Assembly: GCF_003634215.1 (NCBI RefSeq)
Contig: NZ_RBWX01000007.1
Location: 1,350,945 to 1,414,944, forward strand
Reading direction: 5' to 3'
Length of the DNA stretch: 64,000 nt
Source of the DNA: Sphingosinicella microcystinivorans
Lineage (GTDB): Bacteria > Pseudomonadota > Alphaproteobacteria > Sphingomonadales > Sphingomonadaceae
Below are positions 43,692 through 52,506 of the stretch, in pieces. Numbering within the stretch: the stretch's first letter is position 1; every line of letters starts with the position of its first letter. A program made the translations under genes and the position numbers. The notes under the pieces were generated by a model that did no database searches, had not been told where the DNA came from, and saw nothing but the letters and a program-made list of their open reading frames with translations.

Positions 43692-43949
43692 ATGCCCAAG
43701 GCCATGACCCTGAATGTGCGTGTCAGCGGCACGCTGGGCGAATTTGTTGCCAACAACATTGGCGACGACGGTGCCTATGAGAATGTCAGCGAATATGTCC
43801 GCGATCTCATCCGCCGTGACAAAGAGCGCGCCGAGGCCGAAGGGTTCGCACGGCTGAAAGCCGAATTGACTGCCGCCTTCGCCGCGCCGGAAACGGCCTA
43901 TGAAGAACTCGATGCCGATAAGGTGATCGCGCGTAACACGCGAGGCTGA
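43692..43949 (+). CDS. parD: ParD-type antitoxin
   Basis: An 85-residue protein. A ribbon-helix-helix N-terminus (MTLNVRVSGTLGEFV, then YENVSEYVRDLIRRDKE) is followed by a flexible acidic C-terminus (ELDADKVIARNTRG) that wraps the toxin, as in the CopG/ParD family. ATG 43692 has GGAG about ten bases upstream. The ParE gene starts four bases after the stop. As usual, it should repress the operon together with ParE. Confidence 0.9.
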   Translation: MPKAMTLNVRVSGTLGEFVANNIGDDGAYENVSEYVRDLIRRDKERAEAEGFARLKAELTAAFAAPETAYEELDADKVIARNTRG

Positions 43950-43953
43950 TCGA

Positions 43954-44268
43954 GTGGCTGCCTATCGTGTTCAGGATCGCGCGGGTAGCCGCCTAGACGA
44001 AATCTACGTCTATACCCGCGACAATTGGGGTGAGGAACAGGCTGCCCATTACATTCGAGGCCTATTCAAACGATTCGAGGAAATCGCGGTGCGCAAGATC
44101 GCCTGGCGTCCCGTTCCGGCCGAGTTTGGAGTGGATGGCTTCTACTGTCGTCATGAGCATCATTATATTTACTGGCGGGTGCTCTCCGATGGCGCGGTTG
44201 GAATCGTCACAGTCCTTCACGAAAGAATGCACCAGCTCGACCGCTTTCGTGAGGATCTGCCGCGGTAA
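43954..44268 (+). CDS. parE: ParE/RelE-type toxin
   Basis: A 104-residue protein from GTG 43954. It follows the ParE/RelE fold: YRVQDRAGSRLDEIYVYTRDNWGEEQA, then IAWRPVPAEFGVDGFYCRHEHHYIYWRV and VTVLHERMHQLDRF. ParE toxins poison DNA gyrase, while RelE cleaves mRNA; this one is nearer ParE by its N-terminal pattern and by its pairing with ParD. Length is standard. Confidence 0.9.
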   Translation: MAAYRVQDRAGSRLDEIYVYTRDNWGEEQAAHYIRGLFKRFEEIAVRKIAWRPVPAEFGVDGFYCRHEHHYIYWRVLSDGAVGIVTVLHERMHQLDRFREDLPR

Positions 44269-44492
44269 AGGTCGACTCACGTCCCCAGAGGAGAATTGCG
44301 GCGGACAGGTTCGACGATCCGGAATGTCTTCTTTCAGGAACTCAGACTGGGATAGCGGACGTTCATTTGACCCGAGTGCAATGACGGCGTCCGACCATGC
44401 CCGGTCGTTCACGAAAGCCACCAAGAATGTCCGGTCTAGAACGAAGCTGCCGATTGGACGCCGTGAGCCGCCGCCGCCCAAGATTGGGACGG

Positions 44493-45563
44493 TCACTCAT
44501 CTTCAAATTGATTGATTGTTGATTTGGACGCGAAGGAAGCGAGTGCTTCGCCTGGCGACGCGCGTAGCGCTTCCTCCAGTCGCTCGATTCCAGCCCTAGT
44601 GTAGTAGACGCGGCGTACCTTCTCATCGATAATGCAGTATCTGGGATCTGCAGGCCCGTCGCCTCGCAAGCCGGCGTATTTGGCCAGTTTGGCGAGGTGC
44701 TGGCCGGTGAAGGGTATCCCCTGCCAAAAGACGTCCTCGACGGCGGGTCTGAGCTTGTCCGCCGCCTCGTTCGGAAGATTCTGATCCTCGGGGTCGAGTG
44801 GGCCCGCCAGGGCCTGATTTAGCTGGACGCTCCCGATCACCATGTAGGCGGGATCGCCTTGATCTTGGCTCTCGACAAATCTGCCGCGCTCAATGAAGTT
44901 CAAGTGCCGCGCGGTTTCGCGTGATAGATAGAGGCGGGTCGTGTCTCCGTCAGCCGCGCCCTTCGACATATCGAGGATACCGATCTTGTCCGGACCCACC
45001 TCCGAAATGATTCTCAGATTCTGCATGAAGGCAGCGAGACGGTCGGCATCCCGGCGCTCAAGCATAGTTCGTAGTTCGAGATGATGGATGGGCCGCGTCT
45101 GCCCAGCCTGTCGATAATATATCGCACCTTGCTGCAGCCACGCTTCCGACCTCGTTCGACCGTTGACGACGCGCTCGACGCTGCTGTCGCGTAGGCAGAC
45201 GACGGGCAAGTCGTGACCCCGATCTACACCGATGGCAACCACCGCCCTTTCGCCGACAACGTACTCGCGGACCGCGAAGTCGATCTCGGGTGCAAACGAC
45301 GATCGCAGGGAGTTAGCCCAATTTGCTTCGTCTGGAAATGCGTCGTTGATGCCCACAATGCTGCGTGGTGCGTCGGTTACACCGAAGATGATAACGCCGC
45401 CGTCAGTGTTTGAGAACGCCGCTAATGTCTTGCCATAGCGAAGCATTTCGTTGGCGGCCGGTTGACGCTTGAATTCCCGATGCTTGCCCTCCCGGCTCGT
45501 GACCCGCAGGCTGGCGAGATCGAACTCAAAAAGCTCAGCGAGATCCTGTGGAAGTGCTTTCAT
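44493..45563 (-). CDS. Schlafen/AlbA_2-domain protein, second gene of a two-gene operon
   Basis: A 356-residue protein. Residues 20-75 carry the AlbA_2 pattern: EGKHREFKRQP (Glu30, Lys32) and LAAFSNTDGGVIIFGVTDAPRSIVGI. This domain binds nucleic acid and, in some proteins, acts as an RNase or divergent ATP-binding regulator. A middle region (about 150-260) has no assignment. The C-terminus (about 285-330) looks winged-helix-like (LAKLAKYAGLRGDG, YTRAGIERLEEAL). It begins 51 bases after the giant nuclease-repeat gene on the same strand, so they are probably co-transcribed. A defence role is inferred from that partner and the neighbourhood. Confidence 0.8.
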   Translation of the reverse strand: MKALPQDLAELFEFDLASLRVTSREGKHREFKRQPAANEMLRYGKTLAAFSNTDGGVIIFGVTDAPRSIVGINDAFPDEANWANSLRSSFAPEIDFAVREYVVGERAVVAIGVDRGHDLPVVCLRDSSVERVVNGRTRSEAWLQQGAIYYRQAGQTRPIHHLELRTMLERRDADRLAAFMQNLRIISEVGPDKIGILDMSKGAADGDTTRLYLSRETARHLNFIERGRFVESQDQGDPAYMVIGSVQLNQALAGPLDPEDQNLPNEAADKLRPAVEDVFWQGIPFTGQHLAKLAKYAGLRGDGPADPRYCIIDEKVRRVYYTRAGIERLEEALRASPGEALASFASKSTINQFEDE

Positions 45564-45614
45564 ACGTTTTACTGATCCTGCCTCAAAGCCATCCGGCTGC
45601 AGACTAATCCGCCA

Positions 45615-48600
45615 TTAATAAGTCGCGATCAGTTCGCCGATGCTGTGCACAAACGGCTCCGCATGCTGCCCCGACATGCTACGAGCGAAATGCCGTGCGG
45701 CAACAATTGCCTGCTCTCGAAGAGGCTCGTGCTGCGCGAGCCGGAGCAGCTCGCGCGCCAAGAATTGCAGGCGCTCGGGGATGTCGCCGATCATCCTAGC
45801 CCGCCAGATCGCGATCTCGAACAATACCAAGGCCTCGGCATCGCCCTCGCGCGGGCCAAGCGCTGTCGCGGCGGCATCGATTCTGTCAGCCTGATCAACC
45901 CAGCCGTTCACTGCTGCGAGCGCGGTAAAGGTGAGAAGGTGGAAGCGCGCATTTTCCAGTTCTTCGTCGGGAAGCGACAGATCCCAGTCATTGGCACGCT
46001 CACGCGCAAGGTCAGCCAGATTCTTTGGTAAGGGCGTATCGGCGCTGGCTTGACGTAGCAAATGCCAGCCAGCGATTGCTTCGCGGCTGCCCGGCTCAGC
46101 TGCAAGCAACGCAGTGAGCAACCCCTCTACCTTGTCGCGGAATAACGCGCCGGCATCGGGATAGAGCGCGTCAAACACGTCCCCTAGCTCGGCATTCAGC
46201 CTACTCGGCATCACGTTGTCCGGCGCCAATGACCCGCGAATGATGTCCATGCGGGGACGCTCCCCGTCGTCATTGATTTCGACCACCAGCTGACGGAGCT
46301 TCGACTCCACCCATTCTTGATGAGAAGCTTGCTTCTGAAACTGGATCAACGCCGGCGCCGCTACATACGCTCTCAAGCGATCGACAGCGATCTGCCTCGG
46401 ATTGGCGGCGTCCTGGGCGAACTGATCCAGTTGCTCGACCAGAATACGCGGCGAAACAAGCCGATTGCTAGCGATCATGTCGAGCACTTTCTCGATAATC
46501 ACATGGCCTGCGACAAGGACCTCGGTGAGCGCATTGGCGTGTGACCAACAGGCGGCGAGCTGCTTTCGCGCGGACAGCGTTGCCCACTCCGGGTCGGCAT
46601 AGGATTCGGACGCTGTGAACTGCGCAAGGGCGATGTAGAGGCTCCAAAGGGGGGCGGCCTCCTCGGAAAGCGCCCGGTCGACCCAGCCCCGCACTCTGGA
46701 GGATACGAGGTCGCTCAGCTCGCAGCTCGCCAGCGCATCGGCAAGAAAGAGCTGTGTCCAAGGTGGTGAGCTCTCGCCTTCCACTTCATCAAGGAAGCGC
46801 GCCATGCCATGCTCTTCTAGCGACGCGAGAGCGGTAACAATCGCCGCTGGTGGGGCGATGGGGATGCCCCCGAGCCTGCGCACCGCCACGACCAGACCGC
46901 GCTCATCGATCAGCGTTTGCGCTGCCTGCTCAAAACCGTCATCCAAGCGGAGGTGACGGATGAGCTTGCCTATATTTTCGGGTTTAAGATCGGCCAACGC
47001 GAACGCTCGCTTTTCGCGAACGCCAGTGTCTAGATCGGCATACCAGTGTTGCATCGCGTCATGCGATTTCGCGAGGCTCGCCCGCACGCGCAAGTAAGTT
47101 GGGCTCGTCGAGGTAAGCGAAGCATTAAACGCGTCCAATTCCTTTTCCGACAGGTCCATGACGGCAGCCCGCTCGAGAAGTGCGTCCTTCCGAACGGTGG
47201 CGTCATCGCTCGCAACCCGACGCGGCCAAGCGTCGAGACGTATCTTTCTCCGACCGATCGTCAGTTTCAGGTGGGGATCGCCGTCGCTCTCGATCCACTC
47301 CAAAGTCGCCGCTTCGCCGCGCATCGTCTTCAGTTTCTTGACCTGACCGACAGCGGCATTGACGACGGCGTCCCAGAATTCCGCTTCATCGAAATCAAGA
47401 CCGTCGACCGTGATCTGCCCGTGATCGGGAAGATTGAATGCTTCGCGCATACCCGGGCGCTGAAGCAGTGACACACGAAGTGGCAGTGGCATGGCATTCA
47501 GCACCCGCCCTGACAGGGCAAGCCACAGGCGATCTTCCATCAGTCCGTCGTCGGTCCGCGTAAGATGGCTTTCGATCATCTCTTCAAGGCTGCCGCGAAT
47601 TTCAGGGCGAACGCGCAGCGCATTCGCGAGCACATGCCGCCAGAACCAGTCGAAATAGGCGCGCTGACGCTGCTCAGACCTCTTACCTGAAAATATCTGG
47701 ACGGCGACGAGTGCCAACCCGCCCAGATGGATGCCGAGCAGGCTGTCCGATCTAGGATCCCTGGCCGTCAGAACCTGTAAAGGGAAGAGGCTCATTTCCA
47801 GCGTATCGACGATCCAGGCCGATGCGACTTCGGCATCATCAACGGTCCAGCTGTCATCGTTCCAGATGGCTGCGAGGGCCTGGCTTATGGCATGTCCGGA
47901 ATCGAGCAAGAACGGAACTTCGCCCTTGATGCCTTGTTCGACTGCGGTCGGCTCGGGCCATTGCAGGCGCCGGCGATGGATGAGGGCCTCGCCGATGTAC
48001 CGGCGAATGATGGCTAGGTCTTCGGTCTCTCGAAGCTCTCCATTCTGCACCGCGGGTCGCATGAAGCGGGCGATCTCATCGCCCCGCAGCGGCATGAAGA
48101 GCCAGCGCGCGGCACGTAGGCGCTGCCGAAAACCGTCACACTGACTCTCTGTCAGCCGCCCATATCGAAAAAGTGCGTCGAGAATTTCGACCGTTGTCGC
48201 GATCCGGAAATCCTGATTGTTGATCGACGAGGTATAGCGGTCGTCGACCCATGCGATCCCTCCGTCCATCGCCAGCGACTGGAGGAGTTGCATGAAGCTC
48301 CGCCCCGTATGCTCCGACTGCTGAACATCGCTGACCGGAAGGCTCTTATAGGTGCCGCCTTCAAGGCCGACGCGGATCTTGCCAATAAGGACCGAGAGAC
48401 TTTCCACGGTCGCCAGGCGCCGATCGGCATCAGCGATCGTTGCGCGGATATCAGCGATATTACCCGCCTGGATGCCGACCTGAAACTGCGCGCACAAGGC
48501 GCCGAGGAGATTGACCTCTTCCAATGTTACGGCGATGCCGTGGTCGAGCGTGACGACCGCGCCATTCGGAGGGGTTGCACCAACGGCAGCAGCATCGAGG

Positions 48601-51600
48601 GTCGTTCCCAACGCATCGCGCGCTTTCGTCTCGATCCGATTTCCGAGCGGCTTCGCTATGACGTCGAACAGGCGATGGAAGGACAAGGTGGAATTTGGCT
48701 CCCCGCCATCGCCTTCCCAAAGCACGTGAAAGGTGTCGATCGCGGATAGCTGCGCCTGATCGTGAAGCTCGCCATCACCGAGGCGCGCCAGAACCGCGCG
48801 CATTGCTTCGATGCGTTCAGGCTGGGTGACCTCGCTGTCCGATCGTAGTGCCAGCAAGCCAGGAACGGCTTCGGGCGCAATCCAAAGCGGCGCGAAGGCG
48901 CGCTCGGCGAGTTCCAGAATCCCGAGCCCGTGCGCTGTCAGTAAAGCCGTGATATCCACCCGAAGCCGGACATCAGTGCGATCATCCGGCCACGGTTCTT
49001 CCTCCAAACGCCGACCGTAGCGAGTCGAGAGAATCGCCCGGCGTTCCGTGGGTGTGGGGGCCTTCAGGAGCGGGCCAAGATAGGTAGAGGCCAGCGCTTC
49101 CTGTCGGAAGCTTGCCAAAACATAGACCGGCGCGTGCCCGTTGGCGTAAAGCTCGAAGGTGCGCTCGACCTGCTCGCGGCGCTCCTGCATCATCTTTACG
49201 ATGTCGTCGATCGAGATGAGCATGACGCCGCCGCGCTCTTGCGCGCCCAATTGTTGGAGGCGGCCCGTGAGCACACGCTGTTCGGCCGCCATTTTTAGTT
49301 TAAGCGCCAGATCGAAGGCCGCCGTCACATATTCGTCGGGGGCATCGGCAGAAATATGCCGGGTGATGCGCATCGCCGCGTCGGGATGAGACTGCAGGAT
49401 CGCGCGCGCCAAGGCGATATGCCCTGGTGATGGCTTCGCTAGGGCTTCGGCATGTTGTTCGTACAGCGCCAGAGCTTCCGGCGCCGCCCCAATCGCCAGT
49501 TGGAGCTGGATCGAGCGCCACAGATCGTCGGGCCGCTTCGTTGATTGGGCGATCAACAAGCTGACATCGCGTGCGCCGACCAACTCACCCGCGGCCGCGA
49601 GACTGTTTGCGCGCAGTCTTTCGAGTTCAACGGGGAGCGTTCCGCCCGGGAATGCGTGCAGATGCTCAAGGGTTGATAGTACCTGAGACGGCTGCCCATT
49701 TCGATAATAGGCATGCGCGGCCGCCGCCAGGGCCTCGGCGGTGCCGATCTGTTCGATGAGATAGGGCGCCGCCTTCACCGCGCTTTTGTGCCAGCCAGCC
49801 TCGATCAGCATCTGCGTGGCAGCCAAAATGACGCGTGGATCGCCGCTGCTGGCGAGCTGCTCGTCCAGGACCGCGGCGATAGCGACGCGACGCGGCTTTT
49901 TCCGGCGGATGTCCATGGCGCGGCGAAGTCGGAGCCAGGGATGCGCGTTGAGCGCTCTCTCGCCTAGTGAGCGATGTGTCTCCATGTCGATAACGGCAAG
50001 CCAATAATCCCGCACCTCCGCATGGCCAGCAGTTGCCAGATTGTCTGAACGCGTCTGAAGGATCTGACGCGCGTGCGCGAAGTCGCGATCCGCGTTTGCG
50101 AGCGCCACTCGGATAAACAACGTCTCGAAATCATCGGGATCAGAGACAAGCGCTGCATCACATTGCGCGATGGCGGCTTTTCTGTCGAGCGGGAGGGCGC
50201 GGGACAGTGCCCACGCAATGAGCGGTATGGGTAGCGTTCCATCGGCTTGCAACTGGGCGAGCCGCTGTGTTGTGTCTGCGTGACGCCAGGGCATGCAGGC
50301 CAGGACACCGAAGTGCCACATGACCATAGAACGGTGCGCGGCCAAAGCAGGATCGGCGATCAACGCACTGAGAAGAGATTCCGCCCTTTCCAAGTCCGTC
50401 CGGGCCGCATCCGACAGCCGGACCAAAGGCTGGTCGATCGGCGGCGGCCATTCACCCACCGCGGTTTCAACCGATGGCGCTAGGGCGCGGTGAAAATGGC
50501 AGATGGCGAGCGCCTGTTGACAAGCACGCGTTTCGGGTTCGCGGGCGAGAGCTCGCTCTGCCAGGGCGACGGCCGCTTCGCGGTCGCTCGCGGCCAGCTT
50601 TGCCAAAGCGGCGAGACGAAGGGTCTCGGCCCGAGCGTCATTCCCGTCGATATAGACTGCTAACTCATCGTAAGCCGTCTGCGGTTGACGCTGGCGAAGC
50701 AGCGCCACCGCCCGCACTTCTGCCAACTCTGCCATATCCTCGGCCGAAACGCCGTCCAGCAGCGGCTGTGGGCCAAGTTCTTCAAGCGTTAAAATTGCTC
50801 GCAGCCTGATCGACTCTCCTTCGAGCGCGTCGGCTTGATCGAGCAGCTGTCGTACCCGGGTGAAGTTTTCCGAGGGGATGAGCAGGCCAGCTAACAGCCG
50901 CAGCTTCTCGGCTTTGACGCTCGCACTCAGGGCGTCGGCGGCTTCAGAGCGCAGCGCACTTTCAAGTTCCGCGATAACGCGAGGCGTTTCTCCCCGCCTT
51001 GCACGGCGCTTGAGCTCCGCGATCTCACCGGTCTCAGCCTGATTGAGCCGGGTCACATAATGTTGGAGGCTGACTGCGCTCAAGTCCCAACCGCGCTCGA
51101 GGGCCTGCTGCAAGCCGGTGAGTGGCCCTGTGGGCTTGCCGAATATTCGCTCATACCAGTCTTGGCTAAGATAGGTTCGAACTGCGACATTCGCACCGGG
51201 CAGCCGATCATAGATTTCGGACGAGTCCCACACCGAAAATTGGATGCCAAGGGCTGCAAACTTCTGGGTTTGGGCGATGATCTCGTCAGTCGCCTGACGG
51301 CTCTTGATGGTGCAGCCAACGAATAGGATGAAGTGACGAACGTCCTTTTCCCGCCAGTGACCGTCCCAATGTTCGATGAACTTGTCAGCGGCTGCACGGA
51401 TGTCGCTTTGCCCGAACCGCCGTTCGGCTTTGGATTGACCCACTTCGAGATAAGGCGCCGGATCGTGTCGATGAAATGCTATATGATCAGCACCAAACTG
51501 CTCTTGTCCATCGGGGCCGTAGAGGTTCGTGCTGAGGATGTCAGGCTGGGCTGCATGCAGTGCGCGCGCAAATTGCTCGAACCGCCGTGAGCCGAGCTCC

Positions 51601-51683
51601 CAAAACGCATGTTCATCCTGCGGATTTTGCGAGAGCCTGGGATAACTTGGTTGCGGAGCGACCGAAGGCTTTTTCATCGCCAT
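45615..51683 (-). CDS. Giant protein: N-terminal Mrr-like nuclease domain plus long helical repeats
   Basis: A 2022-residue protein. Residues 30-180 form a restriction-endonuclease-like domain: FEQFARAL, then NLYGPDGQEQFGADHIAF with Asp66, and YLEVGQSKAERRFGQ with Gln83-x-Lys85, which is the D...QxK active-site form of Mrr-type nucleases; FILFVGC and a strand at FSVWDSSEIYDRL complete it. Residues 200-800 are Ala/Leu-rich TPR-like helical pairs. The rest (to 2022) is mostly helical with no motif I recognise; no Walker A (GxxxxGKS/T) is present, so it is not a STAND or AAA ATPase. A cytoplasmic sensor-effector protein for phage or plasmid DNA is the most economical reading. It is undivided by frameshift or stop. 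Confidence 0.8.
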   Translation of the reverse strand: MAMKKPSVAPQPSYPRLSQNPQDEHAFWELGSRRFEQFARALHAAQPDILSTNLYGPDGQEQFGADHIAFHRHDPAPYLEVGQSKAERRFGQSDIRAAADKFIEHWDGHWREKDVRHFILFVGCTIKSRQATDEIIAQTQKFAALGIQFSVWDSSEIYDRLPGANVAVRTYLSQDWYERIFGKPTGPLTGLQQALERGWDLSAVSLQHYVTRLNQAETGEIAELKRRARRGETPRVIAELESALRSEAADALSASVKAEKLRLLAGLLIPSENFTRVRQLLDQADALEGESIRLRAILTLEELGPQPLLDGVSAEDMAELAEVRAVALLRQRQPQTAYDELAVYIDGNDARAETLRLAALAKLAASDREAAVALAERALAREPETRACQQALAICHFHRALAPSVETAVGEWPPPIDQPLVRLSDAARTDLERAESLLSALIADPALAAHRSMVMWHFGVLACMPWRHADTTQRLAQLQADGTLPIPLIAWALSRALPLDRKAAIAQCDAALVSDPDDFETLFIRVALANADRDFAHARQILQTRSDNLATAGHAEVRDYWLAVIDMETHRSLGERALNAHPWLRLRRAMDIRRKKPRRVAIAAVLDEQLASSGDPRVILAATQMLIEAGWHKSAVKAAPYLIEQIGTAEALAAAAHAYYRNGQPSQVLSTLEHLHAFPGGTLPVELERLRANSLAAAGELVGARDVSLLIAQSTKRPDDLWRSIQLQLAIGAAPEALALYEQHAEALAKPSPGHIALARAILQSHPDAAMRITRHISADAPDEYVTAAFDLALKLKMAAEQRVLTGRLQQLGAQERGGVMLISIDDIVKMMQERREQVERTFELYANGHAPVYVLASFRQEALASTYLGPLLKAPTPTERRAILSTRYGRRLEEEPWPDDRTDVRLRVDITALLTAHGLGILELAERAFAPLWIAPEAVPGLLALRSDSEVTQPERIEAMRAVLARLGDGELHDQAQLSAIDTFHVLWEGDGGEPNSTLSFHRLFDVIAKPLGNRIETKARDALGTTLDAAAVGATPPNGAVVTLDHGIAVTLEEVNLLGALCAQFQVGIQAGNIADIRATIADADRRLATVESLSVLIGKIRVGLEGGTYKSLPVSDVQQSEHTGRSFMQLLQSLAMDGGIAWVDDRYTSSINNQDFRIATTVEILDALFRYGRLTESQCDGFRQRLRAARWLFMPLRGDEIARFMRPAVQNGELRETEDLAIIRRYIGEALIHRRRLQWPEPTAVEQGIKGEVPFLLDSGHAISQALAAIWNDDSWTVDDAEVASAWIVDTLEMSLFPLQVLTARDPRSDSLLGIHLGGLALVAVQIFSGKRSEQRQRAYFDWFWRHVLANALRVRPEIRGSLEEMIESHLTRTDDGLMEDRLWLALSGRVLNAMPLPLRVSLLQRPGMREAFNLPDHGQITVDGLDFDEAEFWDAVVNAAVGQVKKLKTMRGEAATLEWIESDGDPHLKLTIGRRKIRLDAWPRRVASDDATVRKDALLERAAVMDLSEKELDAFNASLTSTSPTYLRVRASLAKSHDAMQHWYADLDTGVREKRAFALADLKPENIGKLIRHLRLDDGFEQAAQTLIDERGLVVAVRRLGGIPIAPPAAIVTALASLEEHGMARFLDEVEGESSPPWTQLFLADALASCELSDLVSSRVRGWVDRALSEEAAPLWSLYIALAQFTASESYADPEWATLSARKQLAACWSHANALTEVLVAGHVIIEKVLDMIASNRLVSPRILVEQLDQFAQDAANPRQIAVDRLRAYVAAPALIQFQKQASHQEWVESKLRQLVVEINDDGERPRMDIIRGSLAPDNVMPSRLNAELGDVFDALYPDAGALFRDKVEGLLTALLAAEPGSREAIAGWHLLRQASADTPLPKNLADLARERANDWDLSLPDEELENARFHLLTFTALAAVNGWVDQADRIDAAATALGPREGDAEALVLFEIAIWRARMIGDIPERLQFLARELLRLAQHEPLREQAIVAARHFARSMSGQHAEPFVHSIGELIATY

Positions 51684-51859
51684 AGACAGTCTCTGGCCGC
51701 AGTTATAAGCGCCAGCGTCGAGCGCAACGAATTACCAGTTCGGCACAACCGGACGTTCTCGCGGGCGGCGGCGAACGGTAGCTTTGTCCCAAGACCCGTC
51801 ATCCAACGTAAAAGTGATCGGCCTGCAGGTTAGAAGGGCAAATTAACGAGAGCCCTCTT

Positions 51860-52000
51860 TCATTTCTTTTTGGGGGGCTTGCTAGATTTGCTAGGTTTGA
51901 GGGACGGTGTATTCCCTGGTGTGGTTTTGTTATCACGGCGGCGCTGATCCGGTTTCCCTGTTGATTTTGCTATCGGCTTTGGCCCTGGTTTAAGTGCCAT
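51860..52000 (-). CDS. 46-residue Lys/Pro-rich basic protein
   Basis: ATG at 52000 follows ATAGGAGAGCATGC, a good Shine-Dalgarno at correct spacing. The product starts MALKPGPKPIAKSTGKPDQR and ends in a run of Lys and Pro (SKSSKPPKKK). It has no hydrophobic segment, so it would be a small nucleic-acid-binding-like or disordered peptide. It lies 176 bases upstream of the giant gene on the same strand. Coding status is uncertain because low-complexity peptides of this kind can arise by chance. Confidence 0.4.
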   Translation of the reverse strand: MALKPGPKPIAKSTGKPDQRRRDNKTTPGNTPSLKPSKSSKPPKKK

Positions 52001-52506
52001 GCATGCTCTCCTATTTCAGTTTAAAGAATTAATCCTGCGCGCAACTTCTGCCTTGTCTTTAGGATGCCGCAGTATTGCGTAATAGTCCACACGAGTTTGG
52101 ACTGAAGTCAAGGCTGAATGCTATTCATACAGTGCTGATACCCCACGAAAATCGGCAGGTGGGCCGGAGGCACTTTGCTTTACCGTGCCTATGAGCGGCG
52201 TTGTGAGCGATTGGGTTATTACGTCTGGGTGAAGTTCTGAGCGCCTGCTGTCGGCCTGGATTGGCCTCAACTTCGGGCGCCTGGCAGTCATTCCGCCCGC
52301 CGGCGCGGCGAGGCCATTCTGCGGCCGACCAAAGCCGGCCGTTCAGATAAGCACAGCGAACGTCTGCTCCTGGCAGAATGCGCCGTTTGAAAGATCGGTC
52401 TCGAATGACTGATTAGTCCCCGTCCCGGCCGCCGGATTAATAGTGAACCAACGGCAGCTTTTGGGCACCGTCATTGGGCGGTCGAAGGTCCGGAATGTTG
52501 GCGATC
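52001..52506. other. Non-coding stretch upstream of the island's small basic gene
   Basis: About 500 bases without a convincing gene. The right half is GC-rich and patchy (for example GGCCATTCTGCGGCCGACC and the stretch near 52440-52500). It looks like degraded intergenic or junction sequence between the defence island and the CobN operon. No tRNA, repeat array or clear att site was seen. Confidence 0.5.

Noticed and set aside
44062-44496. Minus-strand open frame of 144 codons near parE
   Set aside because: More than half is antisense to parE and the rest has no recognisable family or ribosome-binding site; at most a decayed fragment.
45615-51683. STAND/NACHT or AAA ATPase assignment for the giant protein
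   Set aside because: No Walker A motif (GxxxxGKS/T) was found in the chain despite the large size and nuclease-like N-terminus.
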